The notes beneath the pieces were generated by a model. The model had not been told where the DNA came from and made no database searches. It saw nothing but the letters and a program-made list of their open reading frames with translations. Positions 55,153 through 63,860 of a stretch of 64,000 bases of DNA are shown here, in pieces. The position numbers and the translations under genes were made by a program. The DNA comes from Persicobacter psychrovividus. GTDB lineage: Bacteria; Bacteroidota; Bacteroidia; Cytophagales; Cyclobacteriaceae. Numbering within the stretch: the stretch's first letter is position 1; the number at the start of each line of letters is the position of its first letter. The stretch lies in the NCBI RefSeq assembly GCF_036492425.1, contig NZ_AP025293.1, positions 868,001 to 932,000 on the forward strand, in the 5' to 3' direction.

Positions 55153-58092
55153 TCAATACCTTGGGTCCGCCTTTTGCGGTAGCTTCACCATCTTTTCCAC
55201 CTCCACGGTTGGGAATCCAAACTCAACCACGACTTTTCCCTTGATCAAATAACAACCCCGCCCCTGAAAAGGACTATGCTGAAGACTTGGGGGAAAGTGG
55301 CAACTATCAAAAAAATACCCCCAGGCATCAATAAAAGAGCCAAAATTCATGATCTCTCCCTTTACCGTGCGCACAGGTTTTCGCGTGATGTAATAGCCAA
55401 GCATCCTGACCGTCTGCCCCTGATATTTAACCAGGTCAATAGCAGGGAAGTCTCCGCGAAAGGAAGTGCGCAAAATATCAAAAGGGCTTGAGAGGGGGAA
55501 GCCCAGCAGATCAAGCTGTTCAAAAAAGCCCTCATTGCCTTCCTGCTCAAGTGTGGGCAACTCATATTTTTGCTCTTGTGCCATTTCCGAGGCAAACAAA
55601 AGTCCTGTTGCCACTTTGGGTTTGTTGGGGCGCAGACAAAGCCCTTTTTTCCACTGTAATTGCTGAGGGCTGTGGCCCGTAAAGCGAAAGGCGTCAATCC
55701 TGATGAGCAACTCCAGTTGTTCACGGCCAATGGCAACTCGGCTGGTAAAATCCGCGAGGCTCCTGAAAGGCCCTTTTTGCTCCCGCTCCGTTATTATTTC
55801 CTGAATGAGTTTTTGATTGATGCTCTTGATATGCACAAAGCCGATGTAAATATCCTTTTGCCGAATACTGGTCAGCCATGAACTCCGATTAATACAGGGC
55901 GCGTGAATATTCGCCCCTGCAAGTCGGGCTTCGTGCAGGTAAAGTTCCGCAAAATAAAATCCTCCAAAATTATTGATCACCGCCACCATAAACTCCAGCG
56001 GATAGTAAGTTTTCAGAAAAAGGCTTTGGTAACTTTCTACTGCAAAACTCGCCGAATGCGCTTTGCAGAAAGAGTAGCCCGAAAAGCTTTCCATCTGTCG
56101 CCAGACTTCTTCAGAAAGCGCCCGAGCATGCCCTCGTGCCTGGCAATTGGCAAAAAACTGATCTTGAAGTTCCTGAAAGGCCGTTTTGCTTCTTGTCTTT
56201 CCGCTCATTGCACGACGTAAAATATCGGCTTCATCAAGGGAAATCCCCGCAAAATGATGGGCAATCTTGATCACATCTTCCTGATAGACCATCACGCCAT
56301 AGGTTTCTCCAAGGTGCTCCTCAAACACAGGGTGTAAATATTGCACTTTCTCAGGATGGTGTGCCCGTTCAATATAGGTTTTCATCATGCCACTTTTTGC
56401 AACCCCTGGCCGAATGATTGACGAGGCAGCAACAAGCGACACATAATTATCGCAAGATAATTTTTGCAGCAATTGGCGCATCGCAGGCGATTCAATATAA
56501 AAGCAACCAATCGTTTTGCCAATTTTCAGGTTATGCTTAATCCGTTCATCCTTTTTAAAGGATTGAATGTCATGAACATCAATACTCACCCCCAGATTTT
56601 CCTGCACCAGCTTTACACATTCTTTGATATGCCCAAGCCCCCTTTGGCTGAGGACATCAAACTTATAATATCCGATATCTTCCGCCACATGCATGTCGAA
56701 ATGAACAATAGGAAAACCCTTTGGCATCTGGAGCAATGGCGTACAGCAAGTAATGGGTGCTTCTGAAATCAGTACCCCACCAGCATGTATGGAAAGGTGG
56801 TTGGGGATTCCCTGAAGCCGGTGGGCATACCGGTAAATTTTCCGAGCCATTTCATGATGCTTTTTAGGCTTGTTGGGTTCATCAATCATACAGTCGATAT
56901 CCCCTTTTGGCAGGCCAAAAACCTTTCCTAATTCCCTGATTAGCGATTTTGCCTTAAAAGTATTGTAGCAGGCCATCAGTGCGACATGGTCTTTGCCGTA
57001 CCTTTTAAAAAGATAGTCAAGTATCTGATCCCTTTCGTCCCAGCTGAAATCAATATCAAAATCTGGCGGTGAACTCCGATAGGGGTTAATAAACCGTTCG
57101 AAATATAAATTCAGTTCCACAGGATCAACATCGGTAATTTTCAGGCAGTAAGCAACGATCGAGTTTGCCCCCGATCCTCGCCCTACATGATAAAAACCAC
57201 AATTCCCTGCATAGCGAAGCATGTCCCAGGTAATAAGGAAATAAGCGCCCATTTTCAGCTGTTCGATTACCCGCAGTTCTTTCTCTACACGGGCACGGGC
57301 ATAGCGGTCGTTTTTTGAATACCGATAAGCAAAACCATCATAGGTCAGTTTCCGCAACAGGGCCATGTCGTCTTTGTCGGAGCAAGTATAAAACCGTTTG
57401 TTGCGAGGTTTTTCTAAATCAAAATGAAGGGTACACATCGACAATAATTCCTGACTTTGCTGTACCACATCAGGCATGCTTGCATAGTATTCAATATAGT
57501 CTTTTTTCGGTATTGGAAATGCTGAAGTTGTGGCAATTCGGCTTTTGTCAAGTTTGCTTAGCAGCACATTCTGATCAATGGCGCAAAGCAGGCGGTGAAG
57601 CTGACGGTCTTTCGGTGCCGAGAAAGTAATGGGCAGCCCCATCAGTAAATGTTCTCGGTAGGGATGCAGATGTTTAAGGCTTGGCCATCGATGGACTTGC
57701 TCTGGCGGAAAGCTGATAAATTCATTGGCCGTGAGCGCGCGTTCGGGCAGGTTATTCATCGGGAAAATGACCAGTACCTCCTCATGAAATAATGGGGGGA
57801 ATGAGTTGCAGTGCTGGTGGGCGGTGAGGTGTTCGTTGATAATCCGGAAACCCGTGGCCGATTTCGCGACGGCAGTATATTGCCACTGTCCGTTACGGCG
57901 GAATTCTATACCGACATTCATTTTCAGCCCTTGTTTCAGGGCTTCCCGATATACCTCAAAAACCGCTGAAGTATTGTTGATATCGGTGAGCACAAAAGAG
58001 GTGTAGCCCTTGGCCTTAAGTTCCTGTACCAGCATTTCGGGGGAAAGCAGGCCATAGCGAAAGCTGAAAAAAGTATGACAATGAAAAAGCAA
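55153..58092 (-). CDS. Short DnaE-type DNA polymerase III alpha subunit (DnaE2-like)
   Basis: A polymerase of 979 aa, about 180 residues shorter than the replicative DnaE. The PHP domain starts LFHCHTFFSFRYG. The polymerase catalytic motif is intact as PDFDIDF (about 342-348), with GRGSGANSIVAYC before it and YYKFDVLSQRGL as the third catalytic site. The fingers and an OB-like domain follow (VRMLGYYITRKPVRTVKGE). The C-terminal tau-binding part of replicative DnaE is missing. It lies 74 bp downstream of DNA polymerase IV on the same strand. The pair suggests an error-prone, damage-tolerant polymerase set, as with DnaE2. Confidence 0.88.
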   Translation of the reverse strand: MLFHCHTFFSFRYGLLSPEMLVQELKAKGYTSFVLTDINNTSAVFEVYREALKQGLKMNVGIEFRRNGQWQYTAVAKSATGFRIINEHLTAHQHCNSFPPLFHEEVLVIFPMNNLPERALTANEFISFPPEQVHRWPSLKHLHPYREHLLMGLPITFSAPKDRQLHRLLCAIDQNVLLSKLDKSRIATTSAFPIPKKDYIEYYASMPDVVQQSQELLSMCTLHFDLEKPRNKRFYTCSDKDDMALLRKLTYDGFAYRYSKNDRYARARVEKELRVIEQLKMGAYFLITWDMLRYAGNCGFYHVGRGSGANSIVAYCLKITDVDPVELNLYFERFINPYRSSPPDFDIDFSWDERDQILDYLFKRYGKDHVALMACYNTFKAKSLIRELGKVFGLPKGDIDCMIDEPNKPKKHHEMARKIYRYAHRLQGIPNHLSIHAGGVLISEAPITCCTPLLQMPKGFPIVHFDMHVAEDIGYYKFDVLSQRGLGHIKECVKLVQENLGVSIDVHDIQSFKKDERIKHNLKIGKTIGCFYIESPAMRQLLQKLSCDNYVSLVAASSIIRPGVAKSGMMKTYIERAHHPEKVQYLHPVFEEHLGETYGVMVYQEDVIKIAHHFAGISLDEADILRRAMSGKTRSKTAFQELQDQFFANCQARGHARALSEEVWRQMESFSGYSFCKAHSASFAVESYQSLFLKTYYPLEFMVAVINNFGGFYFAELYLHEARLAGANIHAPCINRSSWLTSIRQKDIYIGFVHIKSINQKLIQEIITEREQKGPFRSLADFTSRVAIGREQLELLIRIDAFRFTGHSPQQLQWKKGLCLRPNKPKVATGLLFASEMAQEQKYELPTLEQEGNEGFFEQLDLLGFPLSSPFDILRTSFRGDFPAIDLVKYQGQTVRMLGYYITRKPVRTVKGEIMNFGSFIDAWGYFFDSCHFPPSLQHSPFQGRGCYLIKGKVVVEFGFPTVEVEKMVKLPQKADPRY

Positions 58093-58166
58093 AGCGGTGA
58101 AATTTTGGGGTGAACGATTTTTATAGGCAATGGGAGATTTGGGATTTTGAGCAATATGGAAGGGAA

Positions 58167-59318
58167 TTACATGCGCGCCTTACTCAGACTCACTGCCCTG
58201 CGTACAACTTGCTCCCCGTATTTCTGGCGGAGCAAATCTTTAGCTTCATGCAAGCGCAAGGATTTGGTGTTGTCCTCAAAAAGGTCGATCTGGAAACTTC
58301 CCTGCACCAAATGGCTGAAGCGGATGCCGATCAGCCTGACGAGCACTCGGCGGTCGTGCAGCTGATCAAAAATCCCTTTGGCAATGCGTATCAGGACATC
58401 CTCATGGGAAGTGTAGGCGATGCGTTGCTGTTTGCTGACGGTATTGAAGTCCGAATAGCGGATTTTTACCGTAATGCATCCGGTCAGTTTTTTCTGTTTC
58501 CGAAGTTCATAAGCGAGGTCTTCGGTCATGCTGACCAACTTCGATTTGAGGTATTCCACATCAATGGTGTCGTGCTGAAAAGTTTGCTCTTTCGAGGCTG
58601 ATTTCTGTTCGCTGTAAGGCGTAACGAGGCTGTGGTCAATGGCATGTGATTTTTGGTGGAGTACTATGCCCGACCGCCCGAACTCACGCTCAAGTAATGG
58701 CCGTGGAATTTGTTGCAGGGTACTGATGGTCCGGACGCCCATCGCTGAAAGCGTCTGATAGGTTTTTTGCCCTACCATCGGGATTTTCCGAACCGACAAA
58801 GGGGAAATAAAAGCCTTCTCGTGCCCAACAGGTACACGGATTGCACCGTTGGGTTTGCCTTCATTTGTGCCCATTTTAGCAATCAGTTTATTGACCGACA
58901 GCCCAAAGGAAATCGGCAGCCCACTTTCCTTGATCACCTTTTGGCGAAGCTCCACCGCCCATTGGTGGCAACCATAAAAGCGATCCATGCCGGTCAGGTC
59001 TACATAAAACTCATCAATCGAAGCCTTTTCAAACAAAGGAACATGATCAGCAATAATTTCTGTAACCAAGCGGGAATGCTGACTGTACTGTTCCATATCT
59101 CCTGAAAGAATTGTCGCGTGAGGGCAAAGCATTTTCGCCATGCGGATGGGCATTGCTGATTTTACACCGAACTGCCGGGCTTCGTAGCTGCATGAGGCCA
59201 CGACCCCCCGGTTGGATTTTCCTCCAATAATGAGCGGAATATTATTCAGTTCACTATTTCTCAGCCGTTCTACGGAAACAAAGAAACTGTCCAAATCCAT
59301 GTGTAATATTGAGTTCAT
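58167..59318 (-). CDS. dinB: DNA polymerase IV (Y family, DinB)
   Basis: A polymerase of 383 aa. The catalytic site is intact: HMDLDSFFVSVE at the N-terminus and ASIDEFYVDLTG at about 99-110. The finger sequence ASCSYEARQFGV, the HhH region and the little-finger domain follow. Length is normal. It makes short, error-prone patches across damaged DNA. It precedes the short DnaE gene in the same direction. A TATATTTG promoter box lies 69 nt upstream. No LexA-box could be identified. Confidence 0.93.
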   Translation of the reverse strand: MNSILHMDLDSFFVSVERLRNSELNNIPLIIGGKSNRGVVASCSYEARQFGVKSAMPIRMAKMLCPHATILSGDMEQYSQHSRLVTEIIADHVPLFEKASIDEFYVDLTGMDRFYGCHQWAVELRQKVIKESGLPISFGLSVNKLIAKMGTNEGKPNGAIRVPVGHEKAFISPLSVRKIPMVGQKTYQTLSAMGVRTISTLQQIPRPLLEREFGRSGIVLHQKSHAIDHSLVTPYSEQKSASKEQTFQHDTIDVEYLKSKLVSMTEDLAYELRKQKKLTGCITVKIRYSDFNTVSKQQRIAYTSHEDVLIRIAKGIFDQLHDRRVLVRLIGIRFSHLVQGSFQIDLFEDNTKSLRLHEAKDLLRQKYGEQVVRRAVSLSKARM

Positions 59319-59386
59319 ATATTTTTTTGTTGCAATAAAAGCGAATTTAGGCGACTAATTCACCTTTATTGGGGTGGTATATGATG

Positions 59387-59394
59387 CAAATATA
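59387..59394 (-). promoter_or_regulatory. -7 box of the dinB promoter
   Basis: On the minus strand it reads TATATTTG, a full match to TAnnTTTG, 69 nt before dinB. It would serve dinB and the short dnaE gene. Confidence 0.5.
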
Positions 59395-59567
59395 GGCTTG
59401 TTGCGTGGATTAATGCTAATTTTCGGGCGGATATGTTTCAAAAACACGTCGTAAATACCGCCATGTCTATGGGTGAATTTCTGCTGACTGAAAGGTTGAA
59501 GGGCGTGTTTCCAAGTCGGAAATGATAGCAGAAGGGGATATTTTCATTCCATGAAATGGGATAAAAA

Positions 59568-59601
59568 AAGCCACAAAGCATCTATTATTGCTTTGTGGCT
59601 T
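59568..59601 (-). terminator. Terminator of the PLP decarboxylase gene
   Basis: Perfect 13-bp stem AAGCCACAAAGCA / TGCTTTGTGGCTT with an 8-nt loop; seven T follow on the minus strand. It lies 53 bp after the decarboxylase stop codon. The rest of the gap 59319-59653 shows only the dinB promoter. Confidence 0.88.
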
Positions 59602-59653
59602 ATGTTCAGTGAAAGCACTGAAGGGTTATTTCTGCTTACTGATGCGGCGAATG

Positions 59654-60880
59654 TTAAACACGCTTTAAGTCTTCAACCAATGGCATCAGTTTTTCAATTG
59701 TTACGTGTTCCATCACGACAACTTTGTACCATTTTGGGGCGTGGTGTGAATCGGGTACCAGGCTGTAGCGGTGGGCAATGGCTGGCGTGAGGTGTTTCGA
59801 CTTGATGGTTACGATGTTCGATTTCGGGTGGCGGAAATAGTCAATATCAAGCGCATTCAATTCCTTACAAAGCCATTCAGTACGTTTCTGAAGAATAAAA
59901 ATCTTTTCGTACCAGCCATAAGGTCCATATTTGGACAAAATCATCCATACCGAAATCGCATTGGCGCCGGAACGGCTCCCAATCAGTGTGCAATCCTCAC
60001 CTTCCACATAGCTGGCCTCCTGGGTAGTGGCGTAGTTCATCAGCCCTTTGCGGGCAAGAAAAATTCCCGTGCCATAAGGGGCCTGCGCCATTTTGTGGGC
60101 ATCGAGCGTAATCGAGGAAACGTCTGGGTGATTAAAGCCCATCTGAAATTCATTTTCAGAAAAAGGGTAATAAAATCCGCCATAGGCGCCGTCAATATGT
60201 AATTTAAAGTGGAGGTTGCGGGTTTTGAGTACCTCAAGGTAGGTGTCGATACTGTCCACCGAGCCAAACATCGTGGTCATCATATTGGCCACAATAATGA
60301 AGAAACGCTTGCCCTGGCGTTGCTGTTCATCAATGCAGGCTTCCACCGTTTTTTTACTGATGCTTCGGCTGTTTTCATCTACCTCAACTTTGGCCACATC
60401 GAGGGCCAGAATGTTCCCCGCCTTATCCATCGAATAATGGTTGTCGGCACTGGTGATAATCACGATTTCCTCGCGCTTCGCTTGTTGTGTTTGCTGAAAG
60501 AAATTGCGGTAAATCCAGATCGCCTGCATATTGGCCTCTGTACCTCCGGAAGCCACATAGCCATCGTGTTCCCCTTTTTTTCCTTTGCAAATATCTACCG
60601 CACAGATTTCGATCAATTCTTTTTCGAGCTGATGGGTGCCGGCGAAAAATGACTCCGACTTGCCGATCGTATGACACCCAATATGGTTGGGGTTATGCAG
60701 CATGGTCGAAAGAAAGGGAGCATCTTTAAGAAAGGGGGCATCGTGGTTGAAAACCTTCTCGTCAAGGTAGGAGCCCGGAACACCTAAAATATTTTCTTCC
60801 AGATAATTGGTGTTTTCCGCCAAGGCCTTGAATACGGTTTCCTTGATCTCGTCATCTGTTCGTTTGCGCCAAAATTCCAT
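59654..60880 (-). CDS. Group II PLP-dependent amino acid decarboxylase
   Basis: A decarboxylase of 408 aa. PLP-binding parts are present: SGGTEANMQA (111-120), an Asp in LHIDGAYGG (Asp230), and the Schiff-base lysine in TLDAHKMAQAP (Lys263). The cofactor-stacking residue is in the ADNHYSMDKA segment (His148). The family includes histidine, glutamate and aromatic amino acid decarboxylases. HYSMDKA and the short C-terminus resemble the histidine decarboxylase group of Gram-negative bacteria, but the substrate is not certain. It stands alone, with a promoter and a terminator of its own. Confidence 0.88.
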   Translation of the reverse strand: MEFWRKRTDDEIKETVFKALAENTNYLEENILGVPGSYLDEKVFNHDAPFLKDAPFLSTMLHNPNHIGCHTIGKSESFFAGTHQLEKELIEICAVDICKGKKGEHDGYVASGGTEANMQAIWIYRNFFQQTQQAKREEIVIITSADNHYSMDKAGNILALDVAKVEVDENSRSISKKTVEACIDEQQRQGKRFFIIVANMMTTMFGSVDSIDTYLEVLKTRNLHFKLHIDGAYGGFYYPFSENEFQMGFNHPDVSSITLDAHKMAQAPYGTGIFLARKGLMNYATTQEASYVEGEDCTLIGSRSGANAISVWMILSKYGPYGWYEKIFILQKRTEWLCKELNALDIDYFRHPKSNIVTIKSKHLTPAIAHRYSLVPDSHHAPKWYKVVVMEHVTIEKLMPLVEDLKRV

Positions 60881-60913
60881 TGCAGTAAAAAAAGTTGAGT
60901 GATAATTTCACTG

Positions 60914-60947
60914 CAAAGGTACAAAATCCTCCTCTCATTACCTCAAA
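60914..60947 (-). promoter_or_regulatory. Promoter of the PLP decarboxylase gene
   Basis: On the minus strand TTTG (60947-60944) is followed after 22 nt by TACCTTTG (60921-60914), matching the -33/-7 pattern of Bacteroidota. The start codon is 34 nt further on. Confidence 0.65.
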
Positions 60948-60999
60948 AGTATTTTTTTCGGGGATATCCTGCATGAAGTAGCCACTGAAAAAAAGGCAT

Positions 61000-61066
61000 A
61001 AAAAAAAAGCTCGGGAACCACTCCGAGCTTCAAACTAATACCAACTATAACCTATGAACCACTATG
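61000..61066 (-). ncRNA. Structured element A (conserved leader + terminator-like hairpin)
   Basis: On the minus strand a CATAGGTTATAGTTGG segment leads to the stem AAGCTCGG / CCGAGCTT and nine T. The same order is found in elements B and C. The element is likely to be the 3' end of a short transcript. Confidence 0.45.
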
Positions 61067-61099
61067 ATTATACTTTTTCAGAATAGGGACGTCAAAAGT

Positions 61100-61187
61100 A
61101 AAAAGAAGGGAGCTGAACCGAGCGGTTGAGCTCCCTTTCTACCCAACATCAACCTATGCTAATAGTTAGGCAAAGCCTGTGCCAAAA
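61100..61187 (-). ncRNA. Structured element B (small RNA candidate)
   Basis: On the minus strand: GGCACAGGCTTTG, then 26 nt identical to element C (containing CATAGGTTGATGTTGG), then the stem AAGGGAGCTCAACC / GGTTCAGCTCCCTT and a T-rich end. Compared with C, the stem's AGCT block is replaced by a TAAY block on both sides, so pairing is kept. No minus-strand gene lies between 61190 and 61507, so a short free RNA is likely. Confidence 0.5.
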
Positions 61188-61437
61188 GGTTTTTTGAAGC
61201 GGGATTTTTAAGATTTTTTTTGAGGGGGAATCTGTTTTTTATGTAAAAGTTCCTGAGCAATAAAATAGGTATAGTTTATTATCTTTAACCGATATAATAC
61301 TACCTTGTAATAACAACTTTTATAGGTTTCAACATCGTGCGTATTTAAAAATTATCCACCCCAGAGCGAATTCAGAATATTGGAATTGATATGGAATTAT
61401 TTTTCGACTGTTATGCTTAACAGATCCCTTTATTACC

Positions 61438-61496
61438 GCTGAAGTACGCTAAATTTTTATCATTAATTTTTAAGGTTTAAATACGCCCTAATATTT
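61438..61496 (+). promoter_or_regulatory. Promoter-proximal element of the Lgt-like/radical SAM operon
   Basis: 61438-61472 matches 15329-15363 at 27 of 35 positions. After the same 22-nt spacing as there, a TAATATTT stands at 61489-61496 as a weak -7 box. The start codon at 61508 is only 12 nt further on, which suggests a very short leader. The stretch 61201-61430 shows nothing else. Confidence 0.5.
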
Positions 61497-61507
61497 TTCT
61501 GTTTGTT

Positions 61508-62254
61508 TTGAGATTACCTTTTGAGTACCATATTTTAGGTTGGCCACTGAATATTCATTTGATCCTCGAGTATCTTGCCTTCTTTATAGGCTTCAGATAT
61601 TACCGGTATCTTCAGCGGTCGGCCGTTGATAAAATCAGTTCATACCACCGCCTGGTCATTATCCTCGGCGCAATAATCGGCGCCTATTTCGGGTCGAGGT
61701 TTTTTGGCTACCTTGAGAATCCCATTGTTGATTTCGCCAACACCGACCTGATGACCCTGCTGAATACCAAGACCATCATGGGTGGATTGTTTGGTGGCGT
61801 AATTGGGGTGGAACTGGCAAAATATCAAATCGGGGAGCAACATTCTTCGGGAGATTTATTCACCCTGCCGATTATCCTGGGTATTTTTATAGGGCGAATC
61901 GGTTGTTTTCTCAGCGGTACCCATGAGTTTACCTATGGCACAGAAACCGATATTTTATTTGGAATGAACCTCGGCGATGGCCTGATGCGCCACCCGATTA
62001 TGCTTTATGAACTGTGCTTTCTGATCGTGCTGTTTGTATGGCTGCACTGGCGAAAGGAAAGGCTGGCCCGCCACCAGGACGGTTTGCTGTTTGCACTGTT
62101 TATGTTAGCCTACTTCGGCTTCCGGTTCCTGATGGAATTCCTCAAGCCGAATGTGTTTTTTGTTTTAGGCCTGAGTAGCATTCAGTGGTTATGCGTACTC
62201 TGTTGGGCCTATTATTTTTTGACGATTAAAAGACGACAATATTATGCCCGTTAG
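61508..62254 (+). CDS. Divergent Lgt-family (prolipoprotein diacylglyceryl transferase-like) membrane protein
   Basis: A protein of 248 aa from a TTG start; an in-frame stop at 61478-61480 and the lack of an upstream ATG leave this as the best start. It has about seven membrane helices with the Lgt pattern GxxxGxRxxG (IGAYFGSRFFGY), MGGLFGGVIG, GRIGCFLSG (Arg130), RHPIMLYE and a final RFLMEFLK (Arg206, Glu210). In Lgt the segment before GGL holds a His essential in E. coli, and the GRxGN motif holds an Asn; here these are Met91 and Cys133. So it keeps the fold but probably not the usual reaction. It overlaps the radical SAM gene by 11 bp. Confidence 0.8.
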   Translation: MRLPFEYHILGWPLNIHLILEYLAFFIGFRYYRYLQRSAVDKISSYHRLVIILGAIIGAYFGSRFFGYLENPIVDFANTDLMTLLNTKTIMGGLFGGVIGVELAKYQIGEQHSSGDLFTLPIILGIFIGRIGCFLSGTHEFTYGTETDILFGMNLGDGLMRHPIMLYELCFLIVLFVWLHWRKERLARHQDGLLFALFMLAYFGFRFLMEFLKPNVFFVLGLSSIQWLCVLCWAYYFLTIKRRQYYAR

Positions 62255-63638
62255 AAATTATACCTATTACGACCATACCATCAGCCTTTGTCCTGAATGC
62301 CTGAAGCGCATAGATGCGAAAATCGTTTTCGAAGATGAAAAGGTGTTTATGCTGAAGCGTTGCCCGGAACATGGCCGGACGAAAGTGCTGATTGCTGATG
62401 ATATTGATTATTATAAGAATATCAGGAATTACAATAAACCTTCCGATATTCCTTATCGGTTTAATGCAAAAACCCATTACGGTTGCCCTTACGATTGTGG
62501 CCTCTGCCCTGACCACGAGCAACACTCCTGCCTGACGGTAGTAGAAATCACCGACCGCTGTAACCTAACTTGTCCAACCTGCTATGCTGGCTCCTCGCCT
62601 ACAGCCGGAAGGCACCGAACTTTTGAGGAGGTGCGGAAAATGCTCGACGTGGTGGTGGAAAATGAAAAGGAGCCCGATGTGGTGCAGATTAGTGGCGGTG
62701 AACCCACCTTGCATCCACAGTTATTTGAAATTCTGGATTACGCGAAAAGTTTACCGATCAAGCACCTGATGATCAATACCAATGGTATTCGGATTGCACA
62801 GGAGCCGGAATTTGTGGCGCGCCTGAAATCGTATATGCCCGATTTTGAGGTTTACCTGCAGTTTGATTCTTTTGAGGATCAGGCCTTGCAGAAAATGAGG
62901 GGCGCATCACTTGCCAAGATCAGGGAACAGGCGATGGCGGCACTGAACAGACACAATTTATCTACCACGCTTGTGGTTACACTTGAAAAGGGACTCAATG
63001 ATCACGAGCTCGGCAAAGTGATTGACTATGGCCTTCAGCAGCGATGCGTGCGTGGGGTTACTTTTCAGCCTACGCAATCCGCCGGCCGGCTGGAAAATTT
63101 CAGTCAGGAGAAAAACAGGATGACCCTCACAGAGGTAAGGCGCAAGCTGCTCGAACAGGCCCGTATTTTTGAACCTGCAGATATTATTCCCGTCCCTTGC
63201 AATCCTGATGCACTGGCCATGGGTTATGTCTTTAAATCTGAATGGGGGAATTATCCGCTGACGCGCTATATTGATCCTTCGGACCTGTTGGACAACAGTA
63301 AAAATACCATTGTTTTTGAGGGGGACGAGGTGCTGCAAAATCGAATGGTTGAGGTCTTCAGTACAGGTATTTCCGTTGATCGGGTTCGTTCAAAATTCAA
63401 GGATTTGTTATGTTGCTTGCCTGCCGTGCAAACTTCAGCATATGGCTACGACAATGTTTTCCGGGTCATTATCATGGATTTTGTTGATGCCCATAATTTC
63501 GATGTTCGGGCAATAAAGAAGTCGTGTGTGCATATTGTCAATAAGGACAATCAGATTATTCCTTTTGAAACGATGAACATCCTTTACCGCGACGAGCTTG
63601 CTGAACAGTTAAAAAACCTTCAATCCCAATACGAATGA
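62244..63638 (+). CDS. Radical SAM enzyme related to the Tes (MJ0619) tetraether lipid synthase family
   Basis: A protein of 464 aa. The radical SAM cluster motif CNLTCPTC is at Cys106/110/113, followed by the ISGGEPTLHP SAM-binding motif. Before it lie a rubredoxin-like pair of motifs (CPEC at 16-19, CPEHG at 40) and a second cluster segment, HYGCPYDCGLCPDHEQHSC (81-96). This N-terminal arrangement is that of the archaeal tetraether synthase Tes and its bacterial relatives, which join lipid chains by a carbon-carbon bond. The start lies inside the Lgt-like gene, and its end overlaps the next gene by ATGA. The reaction here is inferred from family only. Confidence 0.82.
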   Translation: MPVRNYTYYDHTISLCPECLKRIDAKIVFEDEKVFMLKRCPEHGRTKVLIADDIDYYKNIRNYNKPSDIPYRFNAKTHYGCPYDCGLCPDHEQHSCLTVVEITDRCNLTCPTCYAGSSPTAGRHRTFEEVRKMLDVVVENEKEPDVVQISGGEPTLHPQLFEILDYAKSLPIKHLMINTNGIRIAQEPEFVARLKSYMPDFEVYLQFDSFEDQALQKMRGASLAKIREQAMAALNRHNLSTTLVVTLEKGLNDHELGKVIDYGLQQRCVRGVTFQPTQSAGRLENFSQEKNRMTLTEVRRKLLEQARIFEPADIIPVPCNPDALAMGYVFKSEWGNYPLTRYIDPSDLLDNSKNTIVFEGDEVLQNRMVEVFSTGISVDRVRSKFKDLLCCLPAVQTSAYGYDNVFRVIIMDFVDAHNFDVRAIKKSCVHIVNKDNQIIPFETMNILYRDELAEQLKNLQSQYE

Positions 63639-63814
63639 ACTACCTTGTTTTAATTATCCTGATTTATATCTTCTGCCATATTCCTGCAATAGTATTGCTG
63701 ATTCTGGGTTTTAAGGCGCGTCAAGACAAACCATCTCGGGCGATGAAGTACTTCATCTTTGCAGCGATTTATTTCGTGATTGGAACGGGGATATGTGGAA
63801 GCTTGTTATCCTGA
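63635..63814 (+). CDS. 59-aa two-helix membrane protein coupled to the radical SAM gene
   Basis: The ATG at 63635 overlaps the radical SAM stop codon (ATGA), and the frame ends at TGA 63812-63814. The peptide starts MNYLVLIILIYIFCHIPA and has two hydrophobic helices (residues 2-25 and 38-57), joined by a short basic loop (FKARQDKPSRAMKY). A conserved-looking Cys-His pair lies in helix 1. I do not recognise a family. The overlap and the topology suggest it is a subunit or anchor for the lipid-modifying unit. Confidence 0.65.
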   Translation: MNYLVLIILIYIFCHIPAIVLLILGFKARQDKPSRAMKYFIFAAIYFVIGTGICGSLLS

Positions 63815-63860
63815 TCTTTAATGGATTTAAATATAATTATTCCAACAAAGACTGTTGCGT

